Shown: in pieces, positions 10,616 to 19,510 of the stretch
How positions within the stretch are numbered: position 1 is the first letter of the stretch
Layout of the letters: every line of letters begins with the position of its first letter
Assembly (NCBI GenBank): GCA_016125165.1
Contig: WGMH01000003.1
Span: forward strand, 186,001-250,000
Length of the DNA stretch: 64,000 bases
Reading direction: 5' to 3'
DNA from: Alphaproteobacteria bacterium
GTDB lineage: Bacteria; Pseudomonadota; Alphaproteobacteria; Micropepsales; Micropepsaceae
Translations under genes and position numbers: made by a program
The notes under the pieces: generated by a model
Seen by the model: only the letters and a program-made list of their open reading frames with translations
The model's database searches: none
What the model was told of the DNA's origin: nothing

Positions 10616-11026
10616 CTAACGCGCGGGGGCGAGTTTTGCGCCAAGCCAGCAGCTTGGCAGAGCAAGAACGGCCAGCAGGATCGGGTACCAGTGATGCCCG
10701 ATGTTCCACATCGCCACCGCGCCAAGCGCACCCAGCAGCGTGCCGACAATCCCCAGTATCACGCCATGCAGCATAGATTTGGCAGGAGCGAGACGTGCCG
10801 TGACAAATCCCGCGAAGACGGTGATGGCTGTCCTGTAGCAAAGCGCAATGAACAACTGGGTGTCGGGCGGGTCGGCGCTGGCCATCTGGGGAAGGACCGT
10901 GGCTTCGAGAACCGCATCAGTCCCGACCGACAAAGCCACCACGATTGCAAGACCTGCCAGCACCGCAAGGATTGAACGCGGTATCGACGCCTGATCGCCC
11001 TGCTCTTTCGCCTCGTCTACAACCAT
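10616..11026 (-). CDS. small four-helix membrane protein
   Basis: I do not recognise a named family. The 136 residues begin with a hydrophilic acidic stretch (MVVDEAKEQGDQ) followed by four hydrophobic segments: about 19-40, 57-78, 86-107 and 112-130. The second helix region carries CYRTAITVFAGFVTARLAP, a pattern common in small alphaproteobacterial membrane proteins. It is divergent from the MarR gene and upstream of the VOC gene, so it may be under that MarR regulator (inference). Confidence 0.75.
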   Translation of the reverse strand: MVVDEAKEQGDQASIPRSILAVLAGLAIVVALSVGTDAVLEATVLPQMASADPPDTQLFIALCYRTAITVFAGFVTARLAPAKSMLHGVILGIVGTLLGALGAVAMWNIGHHWYPILLAVLALPSCWLGAKLAPAR

Positions 11027-11050
11027 CCCACGCGCTTTCTTGACTATTTC

Positions 11051-11062
11051 GTTGATATCAAC
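11051..11062. promoter_or_regulatory. 12-bp perfect palindrome, candidate MarR operator
   Basis: GTTGATATCAAC is a perfect 12-bp palindrome in the 48-bp gap between the membrane-protein gene (left) and the marR-type gene (right), ending 12 bp before the latter's ATG. MarR proteins typically bind short perfect palindromes in exactly such divergent gaps. Binding by this protein is inferred. Confidence 0.5.
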
Positions 11063-11074
11063 ATTATTGCCGGT

Positions 11075-11524
11075 ATGTCAAAGCCCGAAGCGCCGTCCGT
11101 GGCATTCGCCCATCACGTTCGCGAGACGTGCCTGTGTCTTGGCACGCAGCGCGCGGCACGTGCGCTCGCGCGCATCTTTGACGATGCGCTGCGCCCCGTT
11201 GGTATCACCAGCGGACAATTCTCTCTGCTGATGACGATGGCGCGCTCGGAGCCGCAAACCTATGCGAACGTCTCCAGCATTCTGGGCATGGACCGGACCA
11301 CACTGACCGCCAATCTGAAGCCGCTTGAGCGGCGGGGCCTGGTGAAGATCATCGTGGACAGGAAGGATAAACGCGCCCGCCTTCTGACGCTCACCTCCGA
11401 AGGGCGAGCCGTTCTGGCGAAAGCCGCGCCCATCTGGAAGAAAACACATGCAATGGTGGAAACGCGCGTAACGCACGCCTCTCCTGATGCGCTGCGCGCC
11501 GATCTGGATGCCCTCTGCGCCTGA
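11075..11524 (+). CDS. MarR-family transcriptional regulator
   Basis: This 149-residue winged-helix regulator carries the MarR core: LARIFDDALRPVGITSGQFSLL (dimerisation/helix 1-2), the recognition region NVSSILGMDRTTLTANLKPLERRGLV, and the wing with DKRARLLTLTSEGRAVL. MarR proteins repress neighbouring genes and release DNA on binding phenolic or oxidising ligands. The gene is divergent from the membrane-protein/VOC/YceI/GST run, which makes that run a candidate target. The ATG at 11075 follows the 12-bp palindrome. Confidence 0.9.
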   Translation: MSKPEAPSVAFAHHVRETCLCLGTQRAARALARIFDDALRPVGITSGQFSLLMTMARSEPQTYANVSSILGMDRTTLTANLKPLERRGLVKIIVDRKDKRARLLTLTSEGRAVLAKAAPIWKKTHAMVETRVTHASPDALRADLDALCA

Positions 11525-11542
11525 TCCTATAGCAACTGATCC

Positions 11543-12055
11543 CTACGCCTTGCGGATTTCGCCCAGATAGGCTTCGAGCTTGTCGAATGTGCCCTTGAAA
11601 CCCTGCTGCATCGAAGGATGCATGGCCTTGAAGCGGGCACGTTCGGCAGGCGTCGCGTCCACGGGCTTTCCACGCGATGTGATCGTCGTGCGCCCATTCG
11701 TCTCGCTGAAACTGACGTGATTCAGAATCTTCAGCGGCCAGTCATTGGAGATGGCCGCAAACGGCGCGCGCGCGATGTTGCCCTGCGCATCGGAGAAGGA
11801 ATTGGTGAACACCATCAGTTCCGGCGCCTTGATCTCGAGATAGTCGAAGCGGCCCCACATCTCATCGCCGTTCGGTGCGCGCATGCCGTAGTGGAAGTGG
11901 CCACCCGGCCTGAAATCGAGCGTGCAGGAAATCCAGTCGAAGCCCGCCGGACCCCACCATTTGGCCAGATGTTCGGCCTTCGAATAGACCTCCCAAACCA
12001 AGTCGCGTGGTGTATCGACGGTGCGGTTGACGATGAATTCGAGATCCTCTGACAT
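11543..12055 (-). CDS. SRPBCC (AHSA1-like) domain protein, copy 2 of the ArsR operon
   Basis: The 170-residue SRPBCC/START-like protein is of the activator-of-Hsp90-ATPase-homologue type, and the hydrophobic cavity fold may bind a lipidic ligand. Landmarks are RTVDTPRDLVWEVYSKAEHL, KWWGPAGFDW and FRPGGHFHYGM. It lies 3 bp after the stop of a paralogous SRPBCC gene in an ArsR-led operon. The biochemical role of such pairs is unknown. Confidence 0.9.
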   Translation of the reverse strand: MSEDLEFIVNRTVDTPRDLVWEVYSKAEHLAKWWGPAGFDWISCTLDFRPGGHFHYGMRAPNGDEMWGRFDYLEIKAPELMVFTNSFSDAQGNIARAPFAAISNDWPLKILNHVSFSETNGRTTITSRGKPVDATPAERARFKAMHPSMQQGFKGTFDKLEAYLGEIRKA

Positions 12056-12058
12056 GGA

Positions 12059-12541
12059 TCAGCCTTTCTTCCTTGCAAGTTGAGCGACATAGGCGGCCAG
12101 GCGCGCGACGGTCTGCTGTCCACCTTCCACCGCACCCTTTTCGCGGGCAACGCGCTCGCGCTCTTGGGCAGTGGCGAACACGCCGCGCATGGTGAGTTGC
12201 GTTTTTCCGCCCGTGTCCTCCAACGTGATGGTGTTGTGAAAACGGATTTCCGGGTTGTCTTTTCCGTCATCGTGCCAGATGGCAATGCGTTCGGGAGGCA
12301 CGATCTCTTCGAACTGCACGCGATTTTCATAATCGCGGCCATCGGGACCGTGCATCACGAAGCGCCACACGCCACCGGGCCGAAACTCAAAGCGTGACGT
12401 CGTGGTGGTGAAGCCATCCGGCCCCCACCACTGCGACAAATGCTTGGGATCGGTGAAGGCCTCGAACACCAGATCGCGCGGCGCATCGATCAGCCGCGTC
12501 GTCACGATCGAGCGGGCATCCAGTTCAGTTGCGTCTGCCAC
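12059..12541 (-). CDS. SRPBCC (AHSA1-like) domain protein, copy 1 of the ArsR operon
   Basis: The 160-residue paralogue of the next gene has the same layout: TRLIDAPRDLVFEAFTDPKHL, QWWGPDGFT, FRPGGVWRFVMHGPDG and an AHSA1-type C-terminus. Its first codons overlap the end of the arsR-type gene by 17 bp, so translation is coupled. ArsR-SRPBCC pairs are a common conserved module in Proteobacteria; the two tandem copies here probably arose by duplication. Confidence 0.9.
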   Translation of the reverse strand: MADATELDARSIVTTRLIDAPRDLVFEAFTDPKHLSQWWGPDGFTTTTSRFEFRPGGVWRFVMHGPDGRDYENRVQFEEIVPPERIAIWHDDGKDNPEIRFHNTITLEDTGGKTQLTMRGVFATAQERERVAREKGAVEGGQQTVARLAAYVAQLARKKG

Positions 12542-12884
12542 GTCTCTTCCCCTTCGACTTTTTGGCCTGCAGCACCTTCAGATAGTCTTCGAGGCGGTCG
12601 AGGCGCTCTTCCCAAAGCTCGCGGTATGCCTCGAGCCAGCCATCCACGGGCTTCAGCGCCTTGGGTTCGAGTTTGCAGGGCCGCCACTGCGCCTCCCGCC
12701 CGCGCGAGATCAGCCCCGCGCGCTCCAGAACCTTCAGGTGTTTCGAAACTGCCGGAAGGCTCATGTCGAAGGGCGCGGCAAGTTCCTGCACGGAGGTCTC
12801 GCCCAGCACCAGCCGCGCCAGGATCGCCCTGCGCGTAGGATCCGCGAGCGCGGCAAAGGTTTGGCTGAGGTGGTCCGGCGGCAC
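12525..12884 (-). CDS. ArsR-family transcriptional regulator (metal-site-free type)
   Basis: The 119-residue winged-helix repressor contains FAALADPTRRAILARLVLGE, then VQELAAPFDMSLPAVSKHLKVLERAGLI (recognition helix) and the wing RGREAQWRPCKLEPKAL. There are no ELCV-type metal cysteines, as usual for ArsR proteins leading SRPBCC operons. Translation starts at a GTG (12884). Just upstream lies an AT-rich inverted-repeat region suited to autoregulation. It is the first gene of the ArsR-AHSA1-AHSA1 operon. Confidence 0.92.
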   Translation of the reverse strand: MPPDHLSQTFAALADPTRRAILARLVLGETSVQELAAPFDMSLPAVSKHLKVLERAGLISRGREAQWRPCKLEPKALKPVDGWLEAYRELWEERLDRLEDYLKVLQAKKSKGKRRGRRN

Positions 12885-12887
12885 GTG

Positions 12888-12921
12888 TTTAACTCATTAG
12901 TTATTTATCTTAGTAGTTAAA
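12888..12921. promoter_or_regulatory. AT-rich inverted repeats, candidate ArsR operator/promoter
   Basis: TTTAACT (12888-12894) and AGTTAAA (12915-12921) form perfect 7-bp arms, with a nested AACT-catt-AGTT (12891-12902). The block begins 4 bp upstream of the arsR GTG and is strikingly AT-rich against its surroundings. It likely contains both the promoter and the repressor site (inference). Confidence 0.55.
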
Positions 12922-12964
12922 TATAGGTGCAACACCTAGCTGTCAACTGCGCCGGGAGGACGAT

Positions 12965-13612
12965 TCAGGATGCGGTGGCGATGACCGCGTTCACGGCCAT
13001 GGCAATGATGGCGGTGTTGAAAAAGAAGGACACCACGCTATGCCCCATGGTGGCGCGGCGCATCTGCGTCGAACACACTGCGACATCAGACGTTTGGGCC
13101 GTCATTCCGATGGTCAGTGCATAGTAGAGAAACTCCCACACGCCGGGCTGTTCGGTTTCCGGAAAATTGAGGCCACCGCGATAGCCAGGATCGGGGCCCG
13201 CACGGCGATAGAAGAGATTGGCATAGTGGAACGCCGCGATCACATGGAGCATGAGCCAACCCAGCGGCGCACAGGCGATGGCGAGCACAAGCGAATAGAT
13301 ATCGATGCCATGCATGCGGTTCAGAACAGTGATCAGGCCCACGCTTACAATGGCAATAACCCCAATGCACAGCACCAGCACAATGAAGACGCCCTCGTCC
13401 TCGTAGGCTGCTCGATCACATAGTTGGCTGGCGGAAATGCGGGCAATGACAAATGCCGCCAGCACCAGATAGGTGAAAAAGAACAGATCACCAGCGGCGA
13501 CCCAGCGCAGCGCCGCAGACAATTGCGGCGTGACGGCGTAAAGCGCCGCCCCGGCCAGCAGGGCGGCGTAAAACCGGCCGTGATGATAGACGTGCCTGCG
13601 AATGGAAACCGT
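12965..13612 (-). CDS. DUF1345 membrane protein with an apparently non-canonical start codon
   Basis: This is a DUF1345 integral membrane protein with about five helices; the C-terminal FLYYALTIGMTAQTSDVAV and VVSFFFNTAIIA are the family core. The reading frame continues upstream of the only in-frame TTG (13522) through RRHVYHHGRFYAALLAGAAL, which looks like the normal family N-terminus. No ATG, GTG or TTG exists there. A perfect AGGAGG (13618-13623) precedes an in-frame ACG (13610-13612) by 5 bp; GTT (13607-13609) and ATT (13601-13603) are alternatives. From the ACG the protein would be 215 residues. The gene follows the LdtR gene by 53 bp. Confidence 0.7.
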   Translation of the reverse strand, partial: TVSIRRHVYHHGRFYAALLAGAALYAVTPQLSAALRWVAAGDLFFFTYLVLAAFVIARISASQLCDRAAYEDEGVFIVLVLCIGVIAIVSVGLITVLNRMHGIDIYSLVLAIACAPLGWLMLHVIAAFHYANLFYRRAGPDPGYRGGLNFPETEQPGVWEFLYYALTIGMTAQTSDVAVCSTQMRRATMGHSVVSFFFNTAIIAMAVNAVIATAS

Positions 13613-13665
13613 AACCGCCTCCTGCGTCGCGCAGGAGACGGTTCTGCCACGAGTCGGCCACTTCC

Positions 13666-14178
13666 TTACAGGCGGAACCTGACCTGATCGATCCAGAAGC
13701 GTTCGATGCGGCGCAGATGCGCATTCATCTGTTCCAGCTCCGGCCCGCCGACATTGCCGACAGGCTCGAGCGAGGCCAGATGCCTGCTGAACATCTCGCG
13801 CAGCATGTCGCGCACGGCTTCACCCTTGCGCGTGAGGCGCACCAGCACCGAGCGGCGGTCAACTTCCGAGCGCTCGTGATGGATATAACCGGATTCCACC
13901 AGCTTCTTGAGATTGTAGGACACGTTCGAGCCCAGATAGTGGCCGCGCGTGCGAAGTTCGCCCGCCGTCAATTCCTGGTCGCCGACGTTGAAGAGCAACA
14001 GCGCCTGAACGCTATTGATCTCACGTTCGTCCTTTCGGTCCAACTCGTCCTTGATCACGTCGAGGAGCTGTCGATGCAGCCTCTCCACTAGGGCGAGTGT
14101 CTCCATATAGTGCTTTGCTGCCGGGACTGCGTACGCAAGCGCAGTCGCGGCCTCCTGCTTGGCCAACGCCGTCATCAT
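13666..14178 (-). CDS. LdtR-like MarR-family regulator
   Basis: This 170-residue winged-helix protein closely resembles LdtR, the alphaproteobacterial regulator tied to L,D-transpeptidase and osmotic/cell-wall stress: LALVERLHRQLLDVIKDELD, INSVQALLLFNVGDQELTAGEL, RTRGHYLGSNVSYNLKKLVE and the wing RSEVDRRSVLVRLT. Two adjacent ATGs (14178 and 14175) follow a GGGAGGGAAG ribosome site that is part of a hairpin. The DUF1345 gene is probably co-transcribed. No L,D-transpeptidase gene is nearby. Confidence 0.88.
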   Translation of the reverse strand: MMTALAKQEAATALAYAVPAAKHYMETLALVERLHRQLLDVIKDELDRKDEREINSVQALLLFNVGDQELTAGELRTRGHYLGSNVSYNLKKLVESGYIHHERSEVDRRSVLVRLTRKGEAVRDMLREMFSRHLASLEPVGNVGGPELEQMNAHLRRIERFWIDQVRFRL

Positions 14179-14183
14179 CTTCC

Positions 14184-14201
14184 CTCCCGGTTTTCCGGGA
14201 G
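14184..14201 (-). other. hairpin overlapping the ribosome-binding site of the LdtR-like gene
   Basis: On the minus strand CTCCCGG-AAAA-CCGGGAG forms a 7-bp stem with a 4-base loop, and its 3' arm contains the GGGAG of the Shine-Dalgarno for ATG 14178. If formed in the mRNA it would mask the site. Whether this regulates translation is unknown. Confidence 0.45.
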
Positions 14202-14260
14202 CCCACCTGTTTTATTTGATCACAGGGTAATGATGGCGGCTTAAGAGGCGGTAAATTCGA

Positions 14261-15151
14261 CTAAACTTCTCCGCGTAACATGCGGATGATTGCCGAGAAA
14301 TCGAGCGACGCATGTCCATTCGCGGCAAACAAAGCGTAAAGCTGCGCCGCTTCGGCGCCCAAAGGCGTCACCGCGCCAGCTCCCTGAGCCGCAGATTGCG
14401 CCAATTTCAGATCTTTCAGCATCAGCGCCGTGGCGAAGCCGCCTGCATATTCCCGGTTCGCGGGGGAAGTGGGAACCGGTCCCGGAACGGGACAATATGT
14501 CGTCAGCGACCAGCACTGGCCGGACGATGTGGAGGCGATGTCGAACAGCTTCTGGGGATCGAGGCCGAGCTTTTCGCCCAGCGCAAACGCTTCGCAGGTG
14601 CCGATCATGGAAATCGCAAGCAGCATGTTGTTGCAAATCTTGGCCGCCTGCCCTGCGCCGGCGCCGCCTGCGAGCACGACCTTCTTGCCCATCTTCTCGA
14701 GAATTGGCTGCGCCTTGGCAAAGGTAGCGTCGGAACCTCCGCACATAAACGTGAGCGTGCCCGCCTCGGCGCCGCCGACGCCGCCAGACACGGGCGCATC
14801 AAGAAATGCAAAGCCCGCCTTCTCCGCCGCCGTATGCACGGCGCGCGCGGAATCGATGTCGATGGTGGAAGAGTCGATCAGCAGCGCATCCTTGCGCGCA
14901 TTCGCGAGCACGCCGTCATCGCCGAGATAAACACCGCGCACATGCGTTCCAGCGGGCAGCATGCTCACCACTACGTCGGCACCAGTTACGGCGTCCTTCA
15001 CGCTCGCAGCTTTCGCGGCGCCCGCGCTAGCGACGTTTGCCAGCAGATCGGCGGAGAGATCAAAGGCGCGCACTGTGTGCCCGGCCTTCAGAAGATTCTT
15101 CGCCATCGGTCCGCCCATATTACCGACACCGATAAAAGCGATCACTGACAT
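14261..15151 (-). CDS. mmsB: 3-hydroxyisobutyrate dehydrogenase
   Basis: The enzyme oxidises 3-hydroxyisobutyrate to methylmalonate semialdehyde with NAD+ in valine degradation. The 296-residue protein has the Rossmann start FIGVGNMGGPMAKNLLKAGH, the substrate motif DAPVSGGVGGAEAGTLTFM, catalytic lysine in GQAAKICNNMLLA and the C-terminal LKDLKLA helix. ATG 15151 is preferred over 15175 because GGGAGG lies 7 bp before it. It is the third gene of a valine operon with the hydrolase and acyl-CoA dehydrogenase, though an 87-bp gap with a repeat element intervenes. Confidence 0.93.
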   Translation of the reverse strand: MSVIAFIGVGNMGGPMAKNLLKAGHTVRAFDLSADLLANVASAGAAKAASVKDAVTGADVVVSMLPAGTHVRGVYLGDDGVLANARKDALLIDSSTIDIDSARAVHTAAEKAGFAFLDAPVSGGVGGAEAGTLTFMCGGSDATFAKAQPILEKMGKKVVLAGGAGAGQAAKICNNMLLAISMIGTCEAFALGEKLGLDPQKLFDIASTSSGQCWSLTTYCPVPGPVPTSPANREYAGGFATALMLKDLKLAQSAAQGAGAVTPLGAEAAQLYALFAANGHASLDFSAIIRMLRGEV

Positions 15152-15166
15152 TTCCGTTCCTCCCTT

Positions 15167-15234
15167 CGTCATCACCCGGCTCGTCCGGGTAATCCATGTG
15201 AAAATGGGTCGCCAGCACGAAGCGGGCGATGACG
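15167..15234. repeat. palindromic intergenic repeat element
   Basis: A 68-bp element bounded by CGTCATC and GATGACG carries an internal CCCGG...CCGGG stem (CACCCGGCTCGTCCGGGTAA) and a second arm rich in GCGGGCGATGAC. It matches the general plan of short interspersed palindromic elements common between alphaproteobacterial genes. It separates mmsB from the hydrolase gene. I can see only this one clear copy in the window. Confidence 0.5.
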
Positions 15235-15238
15235 GCGT

Positions 15239-16279
15239 TTATTTGGACAGTTCGAGTTCATTCTCCAGCGGCGCGAAATAGTCATCGATATCCGCATCAG
15301 ACACATCTGCCAGCGAGGCCGGTTTCCATTTCGGCGCGCCATCCTTGTCGATGATGGTGGCGCGCACGCCTTCGTAGAAATCGTGCCCTGCAACGACGCG
15401 ATGCACGAGCCGGTATTCCAGCTTCATGCAATCGTCAAAGCCCATCTTGGCACCCTCACGCAACTGGCGATAGGCGACCTTCAGGCTTGTCGGCGATTTG
15501 GTTGCGATGACGGCAAATGCGTCGCGTGCGAACGGGCTGGCATCAGCATCGAGCGCCGCAAGGATTGCATCGATGCTGTTCCCGCTGAACAGCCGCTGCA
15601 CGGTGTCGGCAATTGCGGCCAGCGGCGGCTCGGGCGCTGGCTCGGCGAGACCGGCAAGCACCAATTGCGGATCAGGTGTTTTGGAAAGCTGCGCGATCAA
15701 ATCGTCCCATCTTGCCATCGGCACGCAATCGGTCGCGAAGCCGGCATAGATGGCATCGGCGGTTTTCAGCCGCGCGCCGGTGAGCGCCAGATACATGCCG
15801 ATCTCACCTTTCATACGCGGCAAGAAATACGTGCCACCAACATCGGGGAAAAGACCGATGCCCGTTTCCGGCATGGCGAAGGTGATGATCTCGGACGCGA
15901 TGCGATGACTGCCGTGCACCGACACGCCAACGCCGCCGCCCATCACAACGCCGTTGATGAGCGCGATGTATGCCTTCGGATAGTGCTTGATCAGGGCATT
16001 CAGAATGTATTCGTCGCGATAGAAATCGAGCGCATAGGACGTGCCCGCCTTCCCGGACTCGTAGAGCGCGCGGATATCGCCGCCCGCGCAGAAGGCTTTC
16101 TCTCCTGCTCCGCGCACAACCACGCAGCCTATAGAGTCATCGTCGCGCCACGCTTTCAGCTGCGCCGTCATCGCCAAGGCCATGCCATGTGTGAGCGCAT
16201 TCAGCGCCTTGGGGTGATTGAGGGTGATAAGTCCCACAAACCCACGCTGCTCGAAAAGAACTTCGGCATCCTCGCTCAT
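15239..16279 (-). CDS. 3-hydroxyisobutyryl-CoA hydrolase (enoyl-CoA hydratase/isomerase family)
   Basis: The enzyme cleaves 3-hydroxyisobutyryl-CoA to free 3-hydroxyisobutyrate in valine catabolism. The 346 residues are the family length, about 80 longer than plain enoyl-CoA hydratases. Crotonase motifs are [15 protein letters not shown] (CoA/oxyanion loop), [20 protein letters not shown] (second oxyanion Gly) and [19 protein letters not shown] with the catalytic Glu. Its ATG overlaps the stop of the acyl-CoA dehydrogenase gene by four bases. The following mmsB product would use its output. Confidence 0.92.
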   Translation of the reverse strand: MSEDAEVLFEQRGFVGLITLNHPKALNALTHGMALAMTAQLKAWRDDDSIGCVVVRGAGEKAFCAGGDIRALYESGKAGTSYALDFYRDEYILNALIKHYPKAYIALINGVVMGGGVGVSVHGSHRIASEIITFAMPETGIGLFPDVGGTYFLPRMKGEIGMYLALTGARLKTADAIYAGFATDCVPMARWDDLIAQLSKTPDPQLVLAGLAEPAPEPPLAAIADTVQRLFSGNSIDAILAALDADASPFARDAFAVIATKSPTSLKVAYRQLREGAKMGFDDCMKLEYRLVHRVVAGHDFYEGVRATIIDKDGAPKWKPASLADVSDADIDDYFAPLENELELSK

Positions 16280-17415
16280 TGCCGGAACATCTCGCGCGCC
16301 ACGATCACCCGCATGATCTCGTTGGTGCCTTCCAATATCTGATGTACGCGCAGATCACGCACATGCCGCTCGGCCGGGAAGTCTTTCAGATAGCCGTAGC
16401 CGCCGTGCAGTTGCAGGGCATCATTGGCAATCTTGAAGCCCATGTCGGATGCAAAGCGCTTGGCCATGGCGCATTTCATGGTGGCGCGCGGGTCTTTCTT
16501 GTCCAGCGCGTCCGCCGCGCCACGTATCATCAGGCGCGACGCTTCAAGTTCTGTTGCCATATCGGCGAGCTTGAACTGCGTTGCCTGGAAGTCTGCGATG
16601 GCGCGGCCGAACTGTTTGCGTTCGGCGACATAGGCTTTGGACTCTTCCAACGCGGCGCGCGCAGTGCCGACGGAACAGGCGCCGATATTAATGCGCCCGC
16701 CATCCAGCCCCATCATCGCGATACGGAAGCCCTCGCCCTCCGCACCGATGCGATTGGCAACCGGCACGCGGCAGTCCTCAAAGATCACCTGCGCCGTGGG
16801 CTGGCTATTCCAGCCCATCTTCCGTTCCTTCTTGCCGAAGGAAAGGCCAGGCGTGCCCTTTTCCACCACAAGGCAGGAAACGCCCTTTGGTCCGTCCTCG
16901 CCCGTCCGCACCATGCAGACATACACATCCGAAATCCCGGCGCCGGAGATGAATGCCTTCGATCCGTTGAGCACATAATGGTCGCCGTCTTTCACTGCAC
17001 GAGTTTTCAGGCTGGCGGCATCGGAGCCCGATCCCGGCTCGGTCAGGCAGTAGCTCGCAATCCTTTCCATCGTGGTCATCTTCGGCAGGAAGCGCGCGCG
17101 CTGTTCCGTGTTGCCAAAGCGATCGATAATCCACGACGCCATATTGTGAATGGAAAGAAATGCGGCGGTGGCGGTGCAGCCCGCCGAAAGCTCTTCGAAA
17201 ATGATCGCCGCATCAAGGCGCGACATTTCCGAACCGCCGACATCGGATTTGACATAGATGCTTGCGAACCCCAGTTCGGCGGCCTCACGCATCGTGTCTA
17301 CCGGGAAGAATTCGGTCGCGTCCCATTCCGCTGCGAAGGGCGCAAGCCTGTCGGCGGCAAAGCGGCGGGCGGCATCCTCGACGGCGCGCTGGTCTTCGTT
17401 GAGTTCGAAATCCAT
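16276..17415 (-). CDS. isobutyryl-CoA (short-chain) acyl-CoA dehydrogenase
   Basis: This FAD enzyme is predicted to oxidise isobutyryl-CoA to methacrylyl-CoA. The 379-residue form starts at ATG 17415 ([17 protein letters not shown]). Landmarks are [19 protein letters not shown] (FAD/substrate loop), [21 protein letters not shown] and the catalytic Glu in [16 protein letters not shown]. Context with the hydrolase and mmsB favours isobutyryl-CoA over other short-chain substrates (inference). It is the first gene of the operon and divergent from hemB, with 125 bp between them. Confidence 0.92.
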   Translation of the reverse strand: MDFELNEDQRAVEDAARRFAADRLAPFAAEWDATEFFPVDTMREAAELGFASIYVKSDVGGSEMSRLDAAIIFEELSAGCTATAAFLSIHNMASWIIDRFGNTEQRARFLPKMTTMERIASYCLTEPGSGSDAASLKTRAVKDGDHYVLNGSKAFISGAGISDVYVCMVRTGEDGPKGVSCLVVEKGTPGLSFGKKERKMGWNSQPTAQVIFEDCRVPVANRIGAEGEGFRIAMMGLDGGRINIGACSVGTARAALEESKAYVAERKQFGRAIADFQATQFKLADMATELEASRLMIRGAADALDKKDPRATMKCAMAKRFASDMGFKIANDALQLHGGYGYLKDFPAERHVRDLRVHQILEGTNEIMRVIVAREMFRQ

Positions 17416-17462
17416 TTGGGTTCTTTCGTGCTGGCGCGAGGCCGTCTTAGCGCCCCCGCTGA

Positions 17463-18539
<1,077 letters not shown>

Positions 18540-18655
18540 AATTTCCTTTCACGCGTCTGTGCGCGCAACCTCGCGCGCTCGTGAACTCGCGCGCCTTGCG
18601 CCAATGGCACCATAACGACAAGACTGCACTTGGTTAGCAGGAGGAAATTGAACAC

Positions 18656-18916
18656 ATGCGCAAAATCGCAATCGCTGCATTTGCTGGTATTGGCTTGTTT
18701 TGGACAACCGTCGCGAATGCCGCGGACTATCAGAACTATTCCGCGTCCGACACGAAAAATCCGAGTTCGGTTTCGTGCCGAAACCTCTACCACAATGGCA
18801 CACTCATCTCGAAGGAGACGTGCGGAACGAAATCTGCCTGGGAGCGGGCACGCCAGCGGGACACGCAAATGGAGCTTTTTCGCATTCAGCAGCGCTCTTT
18901 GCTGATGCACCGCTGA
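18656..18916 (+). CDS. small secreted protein of unknown function
   Basis: The 86-residue product begins with a clean signal peptide (MRKIAIAAFAGIGLFWTTV, cleavage after ANA). The mature part of about 63 residues has exactly two cysteines (SCRNLYHNGTLISKETC), which could form a periplasmic disulfide. It ends in a basic, glutamine-rich helix (WERARQRDTQMELFRIQQRS). A perfect AGGAGG lies 10 bp before the ATG, so it is surely translated. Similar short two-Cys secreted proteins are frequent in Alphaproteobacteria, but I know no function. Confidence 0.8.
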   Translation: MRKIAIAAFAGIGLFWTTVANAADYQNYSASDTKNPSSVSCRNLYHNGTLISKETCGTKSAWERARQRDTQMELFRIQQRSLLMHR

Positions 18917-18928
18917 TTTTGGTCACAG

Positions 18929-19510
18929 CTACCCGCGCGGCACTGTGAACAGGCTGCGCAGGACGATTTCGGCGCGCGAGGGCAGCACATGCAGTCCCGC
19001 GCGCCGCTGTCCCAGATCAATCACGTTTTCCAGACTGAGCATGGCGAGCCCATGCACAGCGGACCAGACGGCGAAGCCAAGCGCCATGTCACCAAGCGCC
19101 CGCCCGATTTCGGCTCCCACGGCGTCCGCGCCTGCCGTCAATTCCTCGTGGGAATCCCGATTGGGGAGCTGTGCGCTGAACATCAGGCGCGTAAGGCCCG
19201 GCTTGCTTGCGACAAACCGCATGTAGCCCGCGCCGATCATGGTGATGCGATCCATCTGCGTGCCGGGACTGCTGGCAGCGGTGGCGACGCGGGCGCGCAA
19301 TTCCTCGAAGCCTTCGCGCGCCAATTCCACCAACAGCGCCTCATGGCTTTCATAGTGGCGATACGGTGCGGCATGGCTGACACCTGCGCGACGTGCAACC
19401 GCGCGCAGGCTGAGAGCAGCCAATCCTTCCTGCTCCAGGATTTCCTGCGCGGCCCGGTGCAGCGCATTCCGCAGATCGCCGTGATGGTAAGACTTTGCCG
19501 GATCGCTCAT
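18929..19510 (-). CDS. TetR-family transcriptional regulator (WHG-domain type)
   Basis: The 193-residue regulator has an N-terminal TetR helix-turn-helix with HHGDLRNALHRAAQEILE, LSLRAVARRAGVSHAAPYRHY and then a WHG-type ligand domain (FAVWSAVHGLAMLSLENV). Its ATG region overlaps the stop of nothing upstream; instead its own start overlaps the end of the downstream-numbered dehydrogenase gene by four bases, so the two form one operon with the dehydrogenase translated first. The regulator's ligand and targets are unknown. Confidence 0.9.
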   Translation of the reverse strand: MSDPAKSYHHGDLRNALHRAAQEILEQEGLAALSLRAVARRAGVSHAAPYRHYESHEALLVELAREGFEELRARVATAASSPGTQMDRITMIGAGYMRFVASKPGLTRLMFSAQLPNRDSHEELTAGADAVGAEIGRALGDMALGFAVWSAVHGLAMLSLENVIDLGQRRAGLHVLPSRAEIVLRSLFTVPRG

